DNA of 64,000 bases, from contig AP014718.1 in NCBI GenBank assembly GCA_002370555.1, positions 930,001 through 994,000 on the forward strand, given 5' to 3'. This document shows, in pieces, positions 39,244 to 49,460 of this stretch. The stretch comes from Arthrobacter sp. Hiyo4 (lineage in GTDB: Bacteria > Actinomycetota > Actinomycetes > Actinomycetales > Micrococcaceae). The notes below the pieces were generated by a model, which searched no databases, was not told where the DNA came from, and saw only the letters and a program-made list of their open reading frames with translations. The first letter of the stretch is position 1. Each line of letters starts with the position of its first letter. The position numbers and the translations under genes were made by a program.

Positions 39244-39934
39244 TCAGACCAGGGCGCGCGGCGGTTCTTCCGTCAGCCTGCCCTGCTGGAGCCTGAAGCG
39301 GCGGTCAGTCTTGTTGGCCAACGCATTGTCGTGGGTGACCACGAGGATGGTGGTGGTGTGATCACGGCTGAGCGAGCTGAGCAGTTCGATGATGTGATCG
39401 CCGGTCTGCTCGTCCAGGTTGCCCGTGGGCTCGTCCGCGAGGATCAGCTTTGGTTCGTTGGCCAGGGCCCTGGCAATCGCCACCCGCTGCTGCTCGCCGC
39501 CGGACAGCCGGTTGATGCGCCGCACCTGTTTCTCCGGGTCCAGCTGCACCTGCTCCAGTAGTTCCGTTGCGCGCTGCCGACGCTCTGCCCTGCGCATCCC
39601 CGCGAACTCCATGGGCAGCATGACGTTGTCCATCGCCGAAAGATTCGGGATCAGGTTGAACTGCTGGAAAACGAACCCGATGTCCCGGCGCCGGTACTCG
39701 GTCAGCTTGCCGTCCGGCATCCCGGCCAGGCTCACGCCGTTGACGACGACGTCTCCGCTGGTCGGTTTGTCCAGCGCACCCAGGAGGGACAACAGGGTGC
39801 TCCTTGCCGCTGCCGCTTTTGCCGACGATGGACGCCATCGTGCCCTGCTCGAGAACAAAACTGACGTCGTTGACCGGCTTGATGGTGCGGTCACCGGAGT
39901 TGAAAGTGCGGACCAGGTTCTTGACGTCAATCAT
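39244..39934 (-). CDS. MacB/LolD-type ABC transporter ATP-binding protein, frameshifted
   Basis: About 230 residues. The start [20 protein letters not shown] lies behind GAGGAGAATAGCC, three bases after the permease stop. Walker A is KSGSGK(S)T, signature [16 protein letters not shown], Walker [18 protein letters not shown] and H-loop VVTHD. The break near 39803 falls in the Walker A region (GGCAAGGAGCACC); unlike most others it is explained by one extra G. With the FtsX-like permease it should form a MacB-type mechanotransmission system for exporting or extracting a peptide, lipid or drug. Confidence 0.88.
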
Positions 39935-39936
39935 GG

Positions 39937-41230
39937 CTATTCTCCTCGCAGGACTTCGATGGGACGGATATGTGCCGTGAGCAGCGCCGGGACCAGCGCG
40001 CCGATAATGGCCACGCCGAACACCGCTGCGATGCCGGCGGCGATGACCCCGGGGGAGGCGCTGGCGGTGACTGAGGTCAGCAGCTGGGAGGCCCGCCCAG
40101 GGTCCTCCCTGGCCGCCGGGGAAGCCAGCGCCACCGCCCGGTATTCCGGCGCCGCCTGCAGCGCCGGCCATGGCGGCTCCGCGGCCGGTGGCCGCCGTCG
40201 TGGTGGTGTTGGTGCTGATCAGCGCGGAAGCGATGCCGCCGCTGACAAAGGAGGCGACGGCGGTGCCCAAGGCTGCTACGAAGGCGATGAACGAGATGTC
40301 CTTGACGCTACCGAGCGAGCTGACGGCGGACTCCAGGTTCTGGCCCTGGGTGACGTCGGCCTTGTCGGTGCCGAGGGCGGACTCAAGCGCGGCTTTGGCG
40401 GTCTTAAGGTTTTCCATGCTGTCCACCGTGACAATCATCGATGACAGCTCACCCGGCAGTTCCGCGACGGTCTGCGCCGTGGGCAGGGTCAGGTACAGGG
40501 CGTTGTTGCCGAACGTGGTGCCTGAATCGAAGAGGCCGGCCACAGTGAACGTCTGGTCGTTGATGGTGAACGTGGAACCGATGGCCAGGTTGATTTTCTC
40601 GGCCAGAGTGGTTCCCAGGAGGGCGTTGGCGGATTCAGCCGTGTAGTCGCCGAGCCCGGTGCCTTCGGTGATGGTCAGGGCCTTGCCTGTGGTGTCCACT
40701 TCGCCGCCGATTCCGGTTGCGGTGATGGGGAGCGAGCGTACCGGCTGCGCGGTGGTGGTTCCGGTGGTGCCGTTTGCGGCCTGGTTCCGTCCACCGAGGG
40801 TGCCAGCGTCGACGGCAGCGGTAAGGCTGGTGGTCAACGTGGTGGCGTTCTGTCCGGCGGGACCGCCCTGGCCGCCGCCGGGGCCAGCTTGGGTGCCGGC
40901 CGCCGTCCGCACTGCAGCTTCGGTGGCGTTCCGCAGCCGGAGTGAGCTGGTGCCGACGACGGAGCTGACGTTGGGGACGGCCGCTGCGGTGACGGCCTGC
41001 TCGGCGGTCAGTGGTTCGCCGCCGCCTTCGAAGCCCTGGCCGCCAGCCGGGTTGACGGTCAGGACGGTCCCGACGGACGCGTTCAGCTCCTGGACTTTGG
41101 CTCCGACGGCCTGGTTGGCCACCAGCATGGACAGTGCAAGTCCGATCGCGACGGCCAGGACTGCCACCACTGCAGCTGTTCGTACCTTGTTTCTGAAGGC
41201 ATTGCCAACACTCCGGGAAAGGACGCTCAC
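39937..41230 (-). CDS. FtsX/MacB-like ABC transporter permease, frameshifted
   Basis: About 431 residues. The GTG start follows AGGAG by five bases. The N-terminal helix [20 protein letters not shown] is followed by a large outside domain containing a Gly/Gln-rich linker ([13 protein letters not shown]). C-terminal helices [19 protein letters not shown] and, after the frame break, [20 protein letters not shown] end in [17 protein letters not shown], the normal FtsX-family ending. The breaks lie near 40110-40165 in Gly/Pro-rich sequence. It is cotranscribed with the ATPase. Confidence 0.82.
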
Positions 41231-41343
41231 TGTACTCCTGGGATCTGGGGCCCGAGGAAGGCCGGCATCTGCTCCTACCCTCGCGGCCGGGCCTGTGCAG
41301 GAAGACGTCCGAAGCTGTGTTTGGGCTGTGAAAGGCGGCGGGC

Positions 41344-41392
41344 AGTGAGAGAGTGTTGGGGAAAAGCGTGCACTAAGTGAGAGAGCGTTGGG
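41344..41392. repeat. Direct repeat pair AGTGAGAGAG(T/C)GTTGGG
   Basis: Two 17-base copies with one mismatch (41344-41360 and 41376-41392) are separated by 15 bases. They lie between the ABC exporter start and the terminator of the sugar operon. I know this sequence type as recurrent in Arthrobacter intergenic DNA. Its role is not known to me. Confidence 0.6.
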
Positions 41393-41398
41393 ACGCGG

Positions 41399-41432
41399 AA
41401 TGCCCCGGCTCCCTGTGGGGAGCCGGGGCATT
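41399..41432 (-). terminator. Hairpin terminator of the sugar ABC operon
   Basis: AATGCCCCGGCTCC pairs with GGAGCCGGGGCATT around a short loop. It lies 46 bases after the stop of the binding-protein gene on the minus strand. Confidence 0.75.
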
Positions 41433-41478
41433 CGATGTAAACCGGAGGTGACCGGCGGACCGCGTTACTTAGACCGCG

Positions 41479-42580
41479 TTACTTGGTCAGCGGGCCCAGT
41501 ACCGGATCGTCCAGGTAGGCCGTCTTCACGTTGGCGGCGGTCACGATGACCGGCGGCAGCAGGAAGGCGGGTACGGTCTTCACCGTGTTGTTGTAGGACT
41601 TGTCGTCGTTGATCTCAGGCGTCTTGCCTGCCTGGAGATCCTTGACCATCACGATCGCGTGCTCAACGAGCTTGCGGGTGTCCTTGTTGATGGTGGAGTA
41701 CTGCTCGCCGGCAAGGATGGACTTGACGGATTCAACTTCCGAGTCCTGGCCGGTGATGATGGGCAGCGGCTTACCGGCGGCCTTGACCGAAGTCAGGACA
41801 GCGCGGGCCAAGGTGTCGTTCGGTGAAAGGACGCCGTCCAGGGCAGCTGTTCCGTAGGAACCGGTCAGCAGGGTGTCGGCGCGGCGCTGGGCGTTCTCTG
41901 CCTTCCAGCCTTGGGTGACTGCCTGTTCGAAAGTGGTCTGGCCGGAGACAACTTTAAGCGTTCCGTCGTCGATCTTGGGCTTCAGGATGCTCATGGCGCC
42001 GTCGAAGAAGACCTTCGCGTTGGCATCATCCGGCGACCCGGCAAAGAGCTCGACGTTGTAGGGCCGGTCGGCTTCTTGGCCTTCATGCCGTCCAGCAGTG
42101 CCTGGCCCTGCAGCACGCCCACCTTGAAGTTGTCGTAGGCCACGTAGTAGTCCACGTTCTCCGTGTTGAGCAGGAGTCGGTCATAAGCAATGATCGTCGC
42201 GCCGGAGTCCTTCGCCTGCTTCAGCTGTGTACCCAGCTGAGCACCGTCGATGGCACCGACAATGATGACCTTGGCGCCCTTGGTAATCATGGCGCTGATC
42301 TGGTTCTGCTGCTCGGAGACGCCGCCGTTGGCGAACTGCACGTCCGGCTTGAAGCCGGCCCGGAGAGCCCGTCGTTGAAGAGCTTCTCCGCCAGCACCCA
42401 GTTTTCGCTGGTTTTCTGGGGAAGCGCGACGCCGATGGAGGATTTTTGCTCGAAGCCGGCGGCTCCGGTGGTGCTGGTGGTGCCGGGTTCGGCCCGTCCG
42501 CAGGCCGTCAGCGCAAGTGCTGCGATTGCAACTATCGCTGCTGCCTTTCCTGCTTTTCCTGCTTTACCAATCATTCGCAT
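41479..42580 (-). CDS. chvE: Sugar ABC transporter substrate-binding lipoprotein (ChvE-like), frameshifted
   Basis: About 367 residues. The start MRMIGKAGKAGKAAAIVAIA leads into a lipobox LTAC. The periplasmic-binding fold shows IGVALPQKTSENWVLAEKLF, ISAMITKGAKVIIVGAIDG, IIAYDRLLLNTENVDYYVAY, DGVLSPNDTLARAV and PIITGQDSEVESVKSI. Breaks near 42360 and 42063 are fixed by single added bases (42063 lies in GGCCGG). The order ATPase-permease-binding protein and the sequences match the ChvE-GguAB multiple-monosaccharide type (xylose, arabinose, galactose, glucose). The real ligand is not known. It is the last gene of the operon. Confidence 0.87.
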
Positions 42581-42629
42581 TTCTTGGTCCACTTTCTTTT
42601 TGGGGTATGGGTTCCGGAACCGGTATCGC

Positions 42630-43913
42630 TCAGGCTTCCCTGGCAATCGTTTCCTTGGTGGAGGTGGTTTCATCGGGCTGCAGGGGTGTACCGGGCCCGC
42701 CGGTTGGCCGGTTGAAGTTGCTCATCATCAGTCCGATGATGGACCGCTTGCCCTGAGACTTGTTGTAGACGTCGAACGCTACTGCGATCAGCAGGACCAG
42801 GCCCTTAATGATCTGGGTGAGGTCGGCGCCGACGCCGAGGAGTTGCAGGCCGTTGTTCAGGACTGCCATGACCAGGCCACCGATGATGGAACCGATCACG
42901 GTGCCCACGCCGCCCGTCACGGCCGCTCCGCCGATGAAGACTGCGGCGATGGCATCCAGTTCCCAGCCGACGCCGTCGAACGGGCCCGAAGCGGTGGAGC
43001 GCCCCACGAAGATCATGCCCGCGAGGCCAGCCAGGATGGACATGTTCATCATGACCAGGAAGTTGACCTTCTTGGACTGGACGCCGGAGAGTTCGGCTGC
43101 ATGCCGGTTGCCGCCCACAGCGTAAATGTGGCGACCCACCACGGTCTTGGAAGAGACGAAGCCGTAGATCAGGACCAGAACGGCGAGGATCAGGCCGGGG
43201 ATGGGGAAGGACGTGCCGGGACGGCCGGTGGCAAAAAGGTATGTGGCGTACAGGATGGCCGCGCAGACCAGGACAAGCTTCAGGACGACCACCCAGGTCT
43301 CTGCCACTTCGGCGCCCAGCACCTTCGCGGTCCGGCGGCGGCGGATCTCGCTGAAAATCACAAAGGCGACTGCAGCGAGGCCGATCAGCAGGGTGAGGTT
43401 GTTGTATCCGGTGCTGGGCCCAACCTCAGGAAGGTACCCGGAACCCAGGTACTGGAAGTCATTGGGTACCGGAATAGTGTTGGACTTGCCCACGAACTGG
43501 TTGAAGCCCCGGAACAGGAGCATGCCGGCCAGGGTGACGATGAAGGCGGGGATCCCTACGTACGCCGTCCAAAGTCCTTGCCACGCACCTATCAGGGCAC
43601 CCAAGAGCAGTCCCAGCAGCACGCCGGCGTACCAGGGGATACCCCAGTCGCGGATGGCCAGGGCCACTGTCACGCCCACAAACGCGGCTACGGATCCTAC
43701 GGACAGGTCGATGTGGCCGGCGATAATGACCAGCACCATGCCGATGGCGAGGATGAGGATGTACGAGTTGCCATTGAAGAGGTTGATGACATTGCCCGGG
43801 GTGAGAGTGCGGCCCTCTGTGGTGATCTGGAAAAAGACGATCAGTGCGACCAGGGCGAAGATCATCCCGAATTGGCGGGTATTGCCGCCAAACAGCTTCT
43901 TGAGCGCGTTCAT
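42630..43913 (-). CDS. gguB: Multiple-sugar ABC transporter permease (GguB-like)
   Basis: 427 residues, intact. About ten membrane helices are visible. The family signature regions are ILAIGMVLVIIAGHIDLSVG, GIPAFIVTLAGMLLFRGFNQ, VVGRHIYAVGGNRHAAELSG (EAA-like coupling loop) and DAIAAVFIGGAAVTGGVGTV. It belongs to the ribose/xylose-type CUT2 group, where a single permease gene supplies the membrane channel. It starts 46 bases after the ATPase stop. Confidence 0.92.
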   Translation of the reverse strand: MNALKKLFGGNTRQFGMIFALVALIVFFQITTEGRTLTPGNVINLFNGNSYILILAIGMVLVIIAGHIDLSVGSVAAFVGVTVALAIRDWGIPWYAGVLLGLLLGALIGAWQGLWTAYVGIPAFIVTLAGMLLFRGFNQFVGKSNTIPVPNDFQYLGSGYLPEVGPSTGYNNLTLLIGLAAVAFVIFSEIRRRRTAKVLGAEVAETWVVVLKLVLVCAAILYATYLFATGRPGTSFPIPGLILAVLVLIYGFVSSKTVVGRHIYAVGGNRHAAELSGVQSKKVNFLVMMNMSILAGLAGMIFVGRSTASGPFDGVGWELDAIAAVFIGGAAVTGGVGTVIGSIIGGLVMAVLNNGLQLLGVGADLTQIIKGLVLLIAVAFDVYNKSQGKRSIIGLMMSNFNRPTGGPGTPLQPDETTSTKETIAREA

Positions 43914-43958
43914 TGTTTCAGTCCTTGTATCTGGAAGAATCTGGAGGATCCCAGAGGG

Positions 43959-45513
43959 TCAGGCGGTCTTGCGGGCGGAGGTCATGAGCTTCATCAGGCT
44001 TTCCTGGCTCGCTTCCTCCTTATTCAGGACCCGGTGATGGCGCCCTCGAAGATGGTGTAGATGCGGTCGGAAAGACCCAGCAGCTCGGGCAGCTCGGATG
44101 AGATGACCACCACGCCTTTGCCCTGGTTGGCCAGTTGCTGGATGATGCCGTAGATCTCGTATTTGGCGCCCACATCGATGCCACGCGTCGGTTCATCCAG
44201 GATGAGGAGGTCCGGGTCCGTGAACATCCACTTCGCCAGAACCACTTTCTGCTGGTTACCGCCCGACAGCTTGGCGACGCCTTCCTCAACAGAGGGCGTC
44301 TTGGTCCGGAGGGCCTTGCGGTACTGCTCGGCAACTTCGAATTCCTTGGCAGAGTCCACGACGCTGTTGCGGCTGATCTTCTTGAGGTTCGCTGAAACGG
44401 TGGTGGCCTTGATGTCATCGAGCAGGTTCAGGCCCAGGGACTTTCGGTCCTCGGTCACATAACCCAGTCCGGCGTCAATCGCCTGCCGGACATTTTTGAG
44501 GACAACTTCCTTGCCGTCCTTATATACATGGCCATTGATGAACCGGCCATAGGAGCGGCCGAAGACGGAGCGGGCCAGTTCGGTCCGGCCGGCACCCATC
44601 AGCCCGGCGAATCCCACAATCTCCCCGCGCCGCACAAAGAAGTTTGAGTTCTTACAGACCAGCCTGTCCTGGATGGCGGGGTGGCCAACGGACCAGTCCT
44701 TCACTTCGAAGAACACTTCGCCGATCTTGGGGTGTGCTCGGGGAAGCGGGACTCCAAGGCCCGGCCCACCATGCCCTTGATGATGCGGTCCTCATCGACG
44801 CCGTCGGCCTTGACATCGAGCGTTTCGATCGACTTGCCGTCCCGGATGATGGTGATGGAATCGGCGATCTGCTCGATCTCGTTGAGCTTGTGGGAAATGA
44901 TGATCGAGGTGATGCCTTTGGCCTTGAGGCCCAGCATCAGGTCCAGGAGGTGCTGGGAATCGGATTCGTTCAGCGCAGCGGTCGGCTCGTCCAGAATGAG
45001 GATCTTGACTGACTTGTTCAGGGCCTTGGCGATCTCCACGAGCTGCTGCTTGCCGACGCCGATCTCCTTGATGGGGGTGTCCGGGTCTTCCCTGAGTCCC
45101 ACCCGGGCCAGCAGCTCCGCGGACCTCTGCCGGGCCTCCGCCCAGTTGATGACGCCGCGTTTGGTCGGTTCGTTGCCCAGGAAGATGTTCTCCATGATGG
45201 ACAGTTCCGGGATCAGGGCCAGCTCCTGGTGGATGATCACAATGCCTGCGTGCTCGCTGGCGCGGATGTCCTTGAACTGCTGGACCTCGGTCTGGTAGAC
45301 GATGTCGCCGTCGTAGCTGCCGTAGGGGTAGACGCCCGAAAGCACCTTCATCAGCGTGGACTTGCCAGCGCCGTTTTCACCGCAGATTGCGTGGATCTCG
45401 CCGGCCTTGACCCGGAGGCTTACTTCCGCCAAAGCCTTGACGCCAGGAAATTCCTTGGTAATTGAGCGCATCTCCAGGATGACCGGGTCAGTGTGCGTGG
45501 TGTGGGACGTCAT
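43959..45513 (-). CDS. gguA: Multiple-sugar ABC transporter ATP-binding protein (GguA-like), frameshifted
   Basis: About 518 residues, a CUT2 double ATPase. The first half has Walker [30 protein letters not shown], Walker [11 protein letters not shown] and H-loop IISHK. The second half has [33 protein letters not shown] and [15 protein letters not shown], with the usual degenerate Walker A. Breaks near 44731 (ACACCCCAAG, one C short) and 44030 (ACCGGGTCC, one G short). The repaired C-terminus is [12 protein letters not shown]. It is the first gene of the transport operon. Confidence 0.9.
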
Positions 45514-45606
45514 TTGTCCTTACGCCTCCAATGCATGACTTCTTTGTCCGCCCAGCAAAGCGCAGGGACGTCTGATGAAAAAGTAAACTGGATCACAAGG
45601 GTTGTC

Positions 45607-45624
45607 GTCAAGTCTTTAACGCAA
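45607..45624 (-). promoter_or_regulatory. Operator-like site upstream of gguA
   Basis: The 18-base sequence GTCAAGnnnTTAACGCAA (nnn = TCT) overlaps a -35-like TTGACG with a TTTACT 18 bases downstream on the minus strand. The same motif lies before the ROK gene at 46866-46883. Its position before both the operon and its regulator suggests a ROK binding site. Confidence 0.55.
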
Positions 45625-45644
45625 TTACCGGGATAACGAAACGG

Positions 45645-46833
45645 CTACGCACGCCGGATCCCGGCATGCTGGAACACCAGTGCGGCCGCTCCCAAAGCCT
45701 CTGCACGGTCCCCAAGTGAGGACATAGTCAGTGTGGTGGTCTCGCCGATCACCGGCACAGCATGCCGGATAAGCCCCGCCGAATGGGTCGAGCAGCAGGT
45801 CGCCCAGGCCCGCAAGGGGACCGCCCACCACGATGACTTCAGGGTTGATCAGGTTCGCTACGTTGCCCAGGGCGCGTCCAACTGCCAGGCCTGCATCGTC
45901 CACCACCCTGAGCGTGGCGGAGTCGCGCGCCAGGGCTTTGCGCACGATGTCCGCAGGTGTGAGGGGTGGGTCTTCCCCGCGGCCGAGCAGCTCCATCATC
46001 GTAGTGGTGGAGGCGATGGTTTCCAGGCAGCCACGGTTGCCGCAGCGGCACACGAGTCCGTGCTCGTGGATAGTTGCATGGCCGATTTCGCCGGTAATGC
46101 CAACGTTGCCGTAGTAGGGCGCGCCGTTGAGGATAAGGCCGGCGCCGATGCCCGATCCGATCTTGAGGAACATCAGGTTGCTCACGCCTGAATGCGGCCC
46201 CCATGTGACCTCGGACCAAGCGCCAAGATTGGCGTCGTTGTCAACGAATACGGGTATTTTGAGGGTTTCTTCAAGGTAGTGGAGGATGTTGATGCCCACC
46301 CATTCCGGGAGGATGGCGCCCTGCGCCACGGTGCCGGTCCGGCGGTCGATGGGGCCGGGAATTCCGGCGCCGGCGCCCACCACCAAGGTCCGGTCCACGC
46401 CGCTTTGCTGCAGCAGTTTGTCCAACAGCCCGACGGCTGCCCGGATGCCCTCCTCGGCCTGGTGGCCCAGTGGCAGCAGGACGGATTCCTCGGCGATCAC
46501 GTGGTAGCTCAAGGAGGCCAGGACCACGCGGAGATGCCGCCGCCCGAAGTCGATTCCCACGGCCACCGCGCCGTTGCTGTTGAGTCGCACGTTGAGTGCC
46601 CGGCGGCCGGAACTGGTGATCGGTTCGGTCGATGCAAGGCCCGCATCTTGCATGATTTTGACGATATTGGAGACTGTAGCGGTGGAGAGGCCAGTCTGGC
46701 GCGCAAGCTCGGCCTGGGTGGACGGACCGCTCATGAGGGCCTCGATGATCCGTTGCTGGTTCAGTTGCCGGAGTGCTGACTGGGATCCCGGATTTTTTGG
46801 CTTGCTCCTCGTCGAGCGCGGTGTGGCGGACAT
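45645..46833 (-). CDS. ROK-family transcriptional regulator of the sugar operon, frameshifted at the end
   Basis: About 396 residues. An N-terminal winged helix (LNQQRIIEALMSGPSTQAEL, then TGLSTATVSNIVKIMQDAGL) is followed by a ROK sugar-kinase-like domain: VAVGIDFGRRHLRVVLASLS, GAGIPGPIDRRTG, VFVDNDANLGAWSE, and the zinc-binding CRCGNRGCLE. It is most likely a repressor released by the transported sugar. The last 50 residues change frame twice near 45780; adding one C and one G restores DPIRRGLIRHAVPVIGETTT and a stop at 45645. It lies directly upstream of gguA on the same strand. Confidence 0.87.
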
Positions 46834-46865
46834 GAAAAGAAGATTGCCCTACTTTGACCATTGCA

Positions 46866-46883
46866 GTCAAGAAGTTAACGCAA
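46866..46883 (-). promoter_or_regulatory. Operator-like site upstream of the ROK gene
   Basis: GTCAAGnnnTTAACGCAA (nnn = AAG) lies 33 bases before the ROK start codon. The overlapping TTGACT could be its -35 box, and TTGAC and GTCAA also form a short palindrome around TGCAATG. It matches the site before gguA outside the three central bases. Confidence 0.55.
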
Positions 46884-47039
46884 GGAGTTTGCCGGTTGAG
46901 ACAAAATGATGGGACGATCCGTCCGTCCTGTGGCTTTGGCAGGTGCAATTGGCCCGGATGCCGTTCAGGGCCGGTGGCTAGGCTGGAAAAAGCGGACGCA
47001 TACTTCCTGTGCCCGTCCCGATCATGTGAGGTGGAAACG

Positions 47040-47834
47040 GTGCTGCTGGCCCTGATGCAGGCAAACGCCCGCGTACTCGACGGCGACGCAAACTTCGCCG
47101 CCCTGGATGCGGCTGCCAAGACGGCCGCCGCGAAAGGCGCAGCCGTCCTGGTGACCCCAGAACTCTTCCCCGTTGGATACGCACCGCTGCGGCTCCGCTC
47201 GGAGCTCGACCCCGCCGGGCTTCCCGCCATGAGGGAGACGCTGGCAAGCATCGCGCGCCACTACGGAATCGGACTGGTCTACAGCCTGCCGTCAGTCACG
47301 GACGGGGGCAGCTGGCACATCACCTCCACGCTCGTGGACAGCGCGGGGGTTGAGCTTCTGACCTACGCAAAAGTGCACCTCTTTGGCGACGATGAACGCG
47401 CGGCGTTCAGCCCCGTTGAAGCGGCTCCGGCCGTCGTCGATTTCAACGGCTTCCGGACGTCAATGGTGATCTGCTACGACGTGGAATTTCCGGAAACGGT
47501 CAGGGCCGCCGCGCTGGGCGGAGCCGAGTTGCTGCTGGTGCCCACCGCACTGGCACACGGTTTCGAAACGGTTCCCCAGGTCCTGCTCCGGGCCCGCGCG
47601 TTGGAAAGCCAGCTGACCATCGCCTATGCCAACCACTCGGGAACCGAGGACGGCTGCGATTTCCTCGGCGGCAGTGTCATTGCCGGACCGGATGGTTCGC
47701 TGCTGGCCGCGGCGGGACCGGGAGCCGAACTCCTGTACGCCGAGGTGGAACCGGACGCCGCCCGGAAAGCCCGTGACGTGGTGCCCTACTTGCGGGAACG
47801 CCGCCCGGAGATCTACCGGTCCTGGGGCATCTGA
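47040..47834 (+). CDS. davA: Nitrilase-superfamily amidohydrolase, DavA-like (5-aminovaleramidase type)
   Basis: 264 residues, intact. The GTG start follows GAGGTGG. The catalytic triad is visible: Glu in VLVTPELFPVGYAPL, Lys in LLTYAKVHLFGDDERAAFSP and Cys in TSMVICYDVEFPETVRAAAL. Length and layout, including GAELLLVPTALAHGFETVPQ and YANHSGTEDGCDFLGGSVIA, resemble pseudomonad DavA, which hydrolyses 5-aminovaleramide. The DavB-like monooxygenase that would make this amide lies 4.5 kb away, with a permease and a PucR regulator between. The substrate is inferred, not shown. The 3' end overlaps the convergent PucR gene by 22 bases. Confidence 0.78.
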   Translation: MLLALMQANARVLDGDANFAALDAAAKTAAAKGAAVLVTPELFPVGYAPLRLRSELDPAGLPAMRETLASIARHYGIGLVYSLPSVTDGGSWHITSTLVDSAGVELLTYAKVHLFGDDERAAFSPVEAAPAVVDFNGFRTSMVICYDVEFPETVRAAALGGAELLLVPTALAHGFETVPQVLLRARALESQLTIAYANHSGTEDGCDFLGGSVIAGPDGSLLAAAGPGAELLYAEVEPDAARKARDVVPYLRERRPEIYRSWGI

Positions 47835-49460
47835 ACGATCCCGTCCTCCAGGCCGTCCACGTACTGCAGGGCAATCCACAGCTCTGCCCGCACTTGGGCG
47901 GAACCAAGGTCCATGGCCAGCAGCTCGCCCAATGCATTGATCTGGCGCCGCACGCTGTTCCTGTGCAGCCCCAGGACTTTGGCAGTGGCATCCCAGTTGC
48001 CGTTTTCGCCCAGCCACGACTTCAGGAGACCGAGTTGGGAACTGATTCGGTCAGGCTCCTGCGCCAGGACCGGTTCCAGCAGCCGGGTGGCAAGCATGGT
48101 GCCGGCGCTGCGGCCCAACAGCCCAGCGACTGACCACGTGACGTCATCCACGCGCACACTTTGTCCGCTTCCCTGGACGCGGGAACGCAGCGACGCCGCG
48201 CGCTGGTACGCTCCCGCCAGTCCTGCCAGTTCGGTGGCATCCCCGATGACCAGGCGCCAGCCGAGCCTCTCGACTTCGCTTACCAGGGCATCATCAACCT
48301 TCAGCCGGGTGACGGCAGCGAACCCGTAATCCGTGATCTCCACGAGTTTGGTGTCGAACAGCCGCCGCCACTGCAGCAGCTCCCGGACGGGACTTTCGCC
48401 CGCCGGCCACGTGCCCTGCTCCGCCTTGATGCCTTGCACCACGCGAAGCGGGGCCGAACGGGTGGAGGAGGTGCTTTGGGCCAGCAGGTCCCTGAGACCG
48501 TTGATGTGCCGCGTTCCGCCGCTGGCCAGGCTGTCCGGATGCAGCAGCAGCGCTGTGGCCAGCTGGCTCGGCGCGAGGGATCCGCTGGTCCGCTGCCGGA
48601 CCAGCAGTTCCAGCAGCCCGACGGCGGATGAGACCACACTGTTCTGCGAGGGCGTCAGCGGCTGGTCCGTCCCGAGAATCAAAGCGCCGAGGTTGGCGTC
48701 CCGTGTGCTGCGCAGTGGATGCCCGAACACCAGGACAGATCCGGGAATGTCGAATGAATCCATTTCCACCCGGGGCCGCTGCCGCCGAGCAGCCGGCCGA
48801 GAATCGGCTGCAGCGCGGGAAATTCGACGCCGATGCCCGCCCGGGCGCGGACCCTTCCGTCCGCGCCGACCAGCACTGCCCACACGGGAACCCGCTGGGC
48901 CAGGGCGGCCAGGAGTTCATGCTCTGGACGGGCGGAGAGGACTGCGCGCATCAGCTGCCGGTTGATGTCCGCCAGCTGCCTGAAGACTTTGGCGTTATCC
49001 GATTCGAGCAGTTGCGAAAATTCCAGCCCGATGGCAGCGAACGGCACAGTGCCTGGCACCTCAACCAGCGTCAGGTTATGCCGGATGCAGGCCTTCACCA
49101 GTGCCTCCGGCACTGCGTCGAAGTAGGGTTCCAGCCCGAAGCCCAGGGCCCCACCCCGGCTCCCACCAGGCGCCGCACGTACGCGTCAACCCAGGCTGGG
49201 TTGCTCGCCTCGCCCACAAACGGCAGCCCCGCCGTGAGGAGGAACTCGCCGTCGAGCAGGTACGGCGTGGGGTCCTCCAGCTCGCTGGGCTCTACCCAGC
49301 GCAGCACGCCGGAACCGTTGCCGCCGTCGTGCAGGATCGTCAACTCCGGCGGCAACTTTTCCAGGAACTGCTCCAACGTGACAGCGCTGATCGGCTCGGC
49401 GCCGGTCCCTCTTCCCGTTGCGGCTCTGGTGCCCGCTCCCGCGGCAGCTTCAGGCGACAT
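47813..49460 (-). CDS. PucR-family transcriptional regulator, frameshifted
   Basis: About 549 residues after repair. The N-terminal PucR domain (TLEQFLEKLPPELTILHDGG, then LLDGEFLLTAGLPFVGEA) is followed by a GGDEF-like spacer domain. The C-terminal HTH_30 helix-turn-helix is LLKSWLGENGNWDATAKVLG, then LHRNSVRRQINALGELL. Such proteins usually activate uptake and breakdown of purines, GABA, amines or amino acids. Breaks lie near 49142 and 48780. The start overlaps the alr stop by 11 bases, so the two are cotranscribed. It is a good candidate to control the neighbouring permease-monooxygenase operon and the amidase. Confidence 0.85.

Noticed and set aside
42375-44060. 561-codon open frame on the plus strand
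   Set aside because: It lies opposite the intact GguB permease and binding-protein genes, which have clear domains. Its composition (His/Gln/Asp/Gly-rich) is typical of an antisense shadow.
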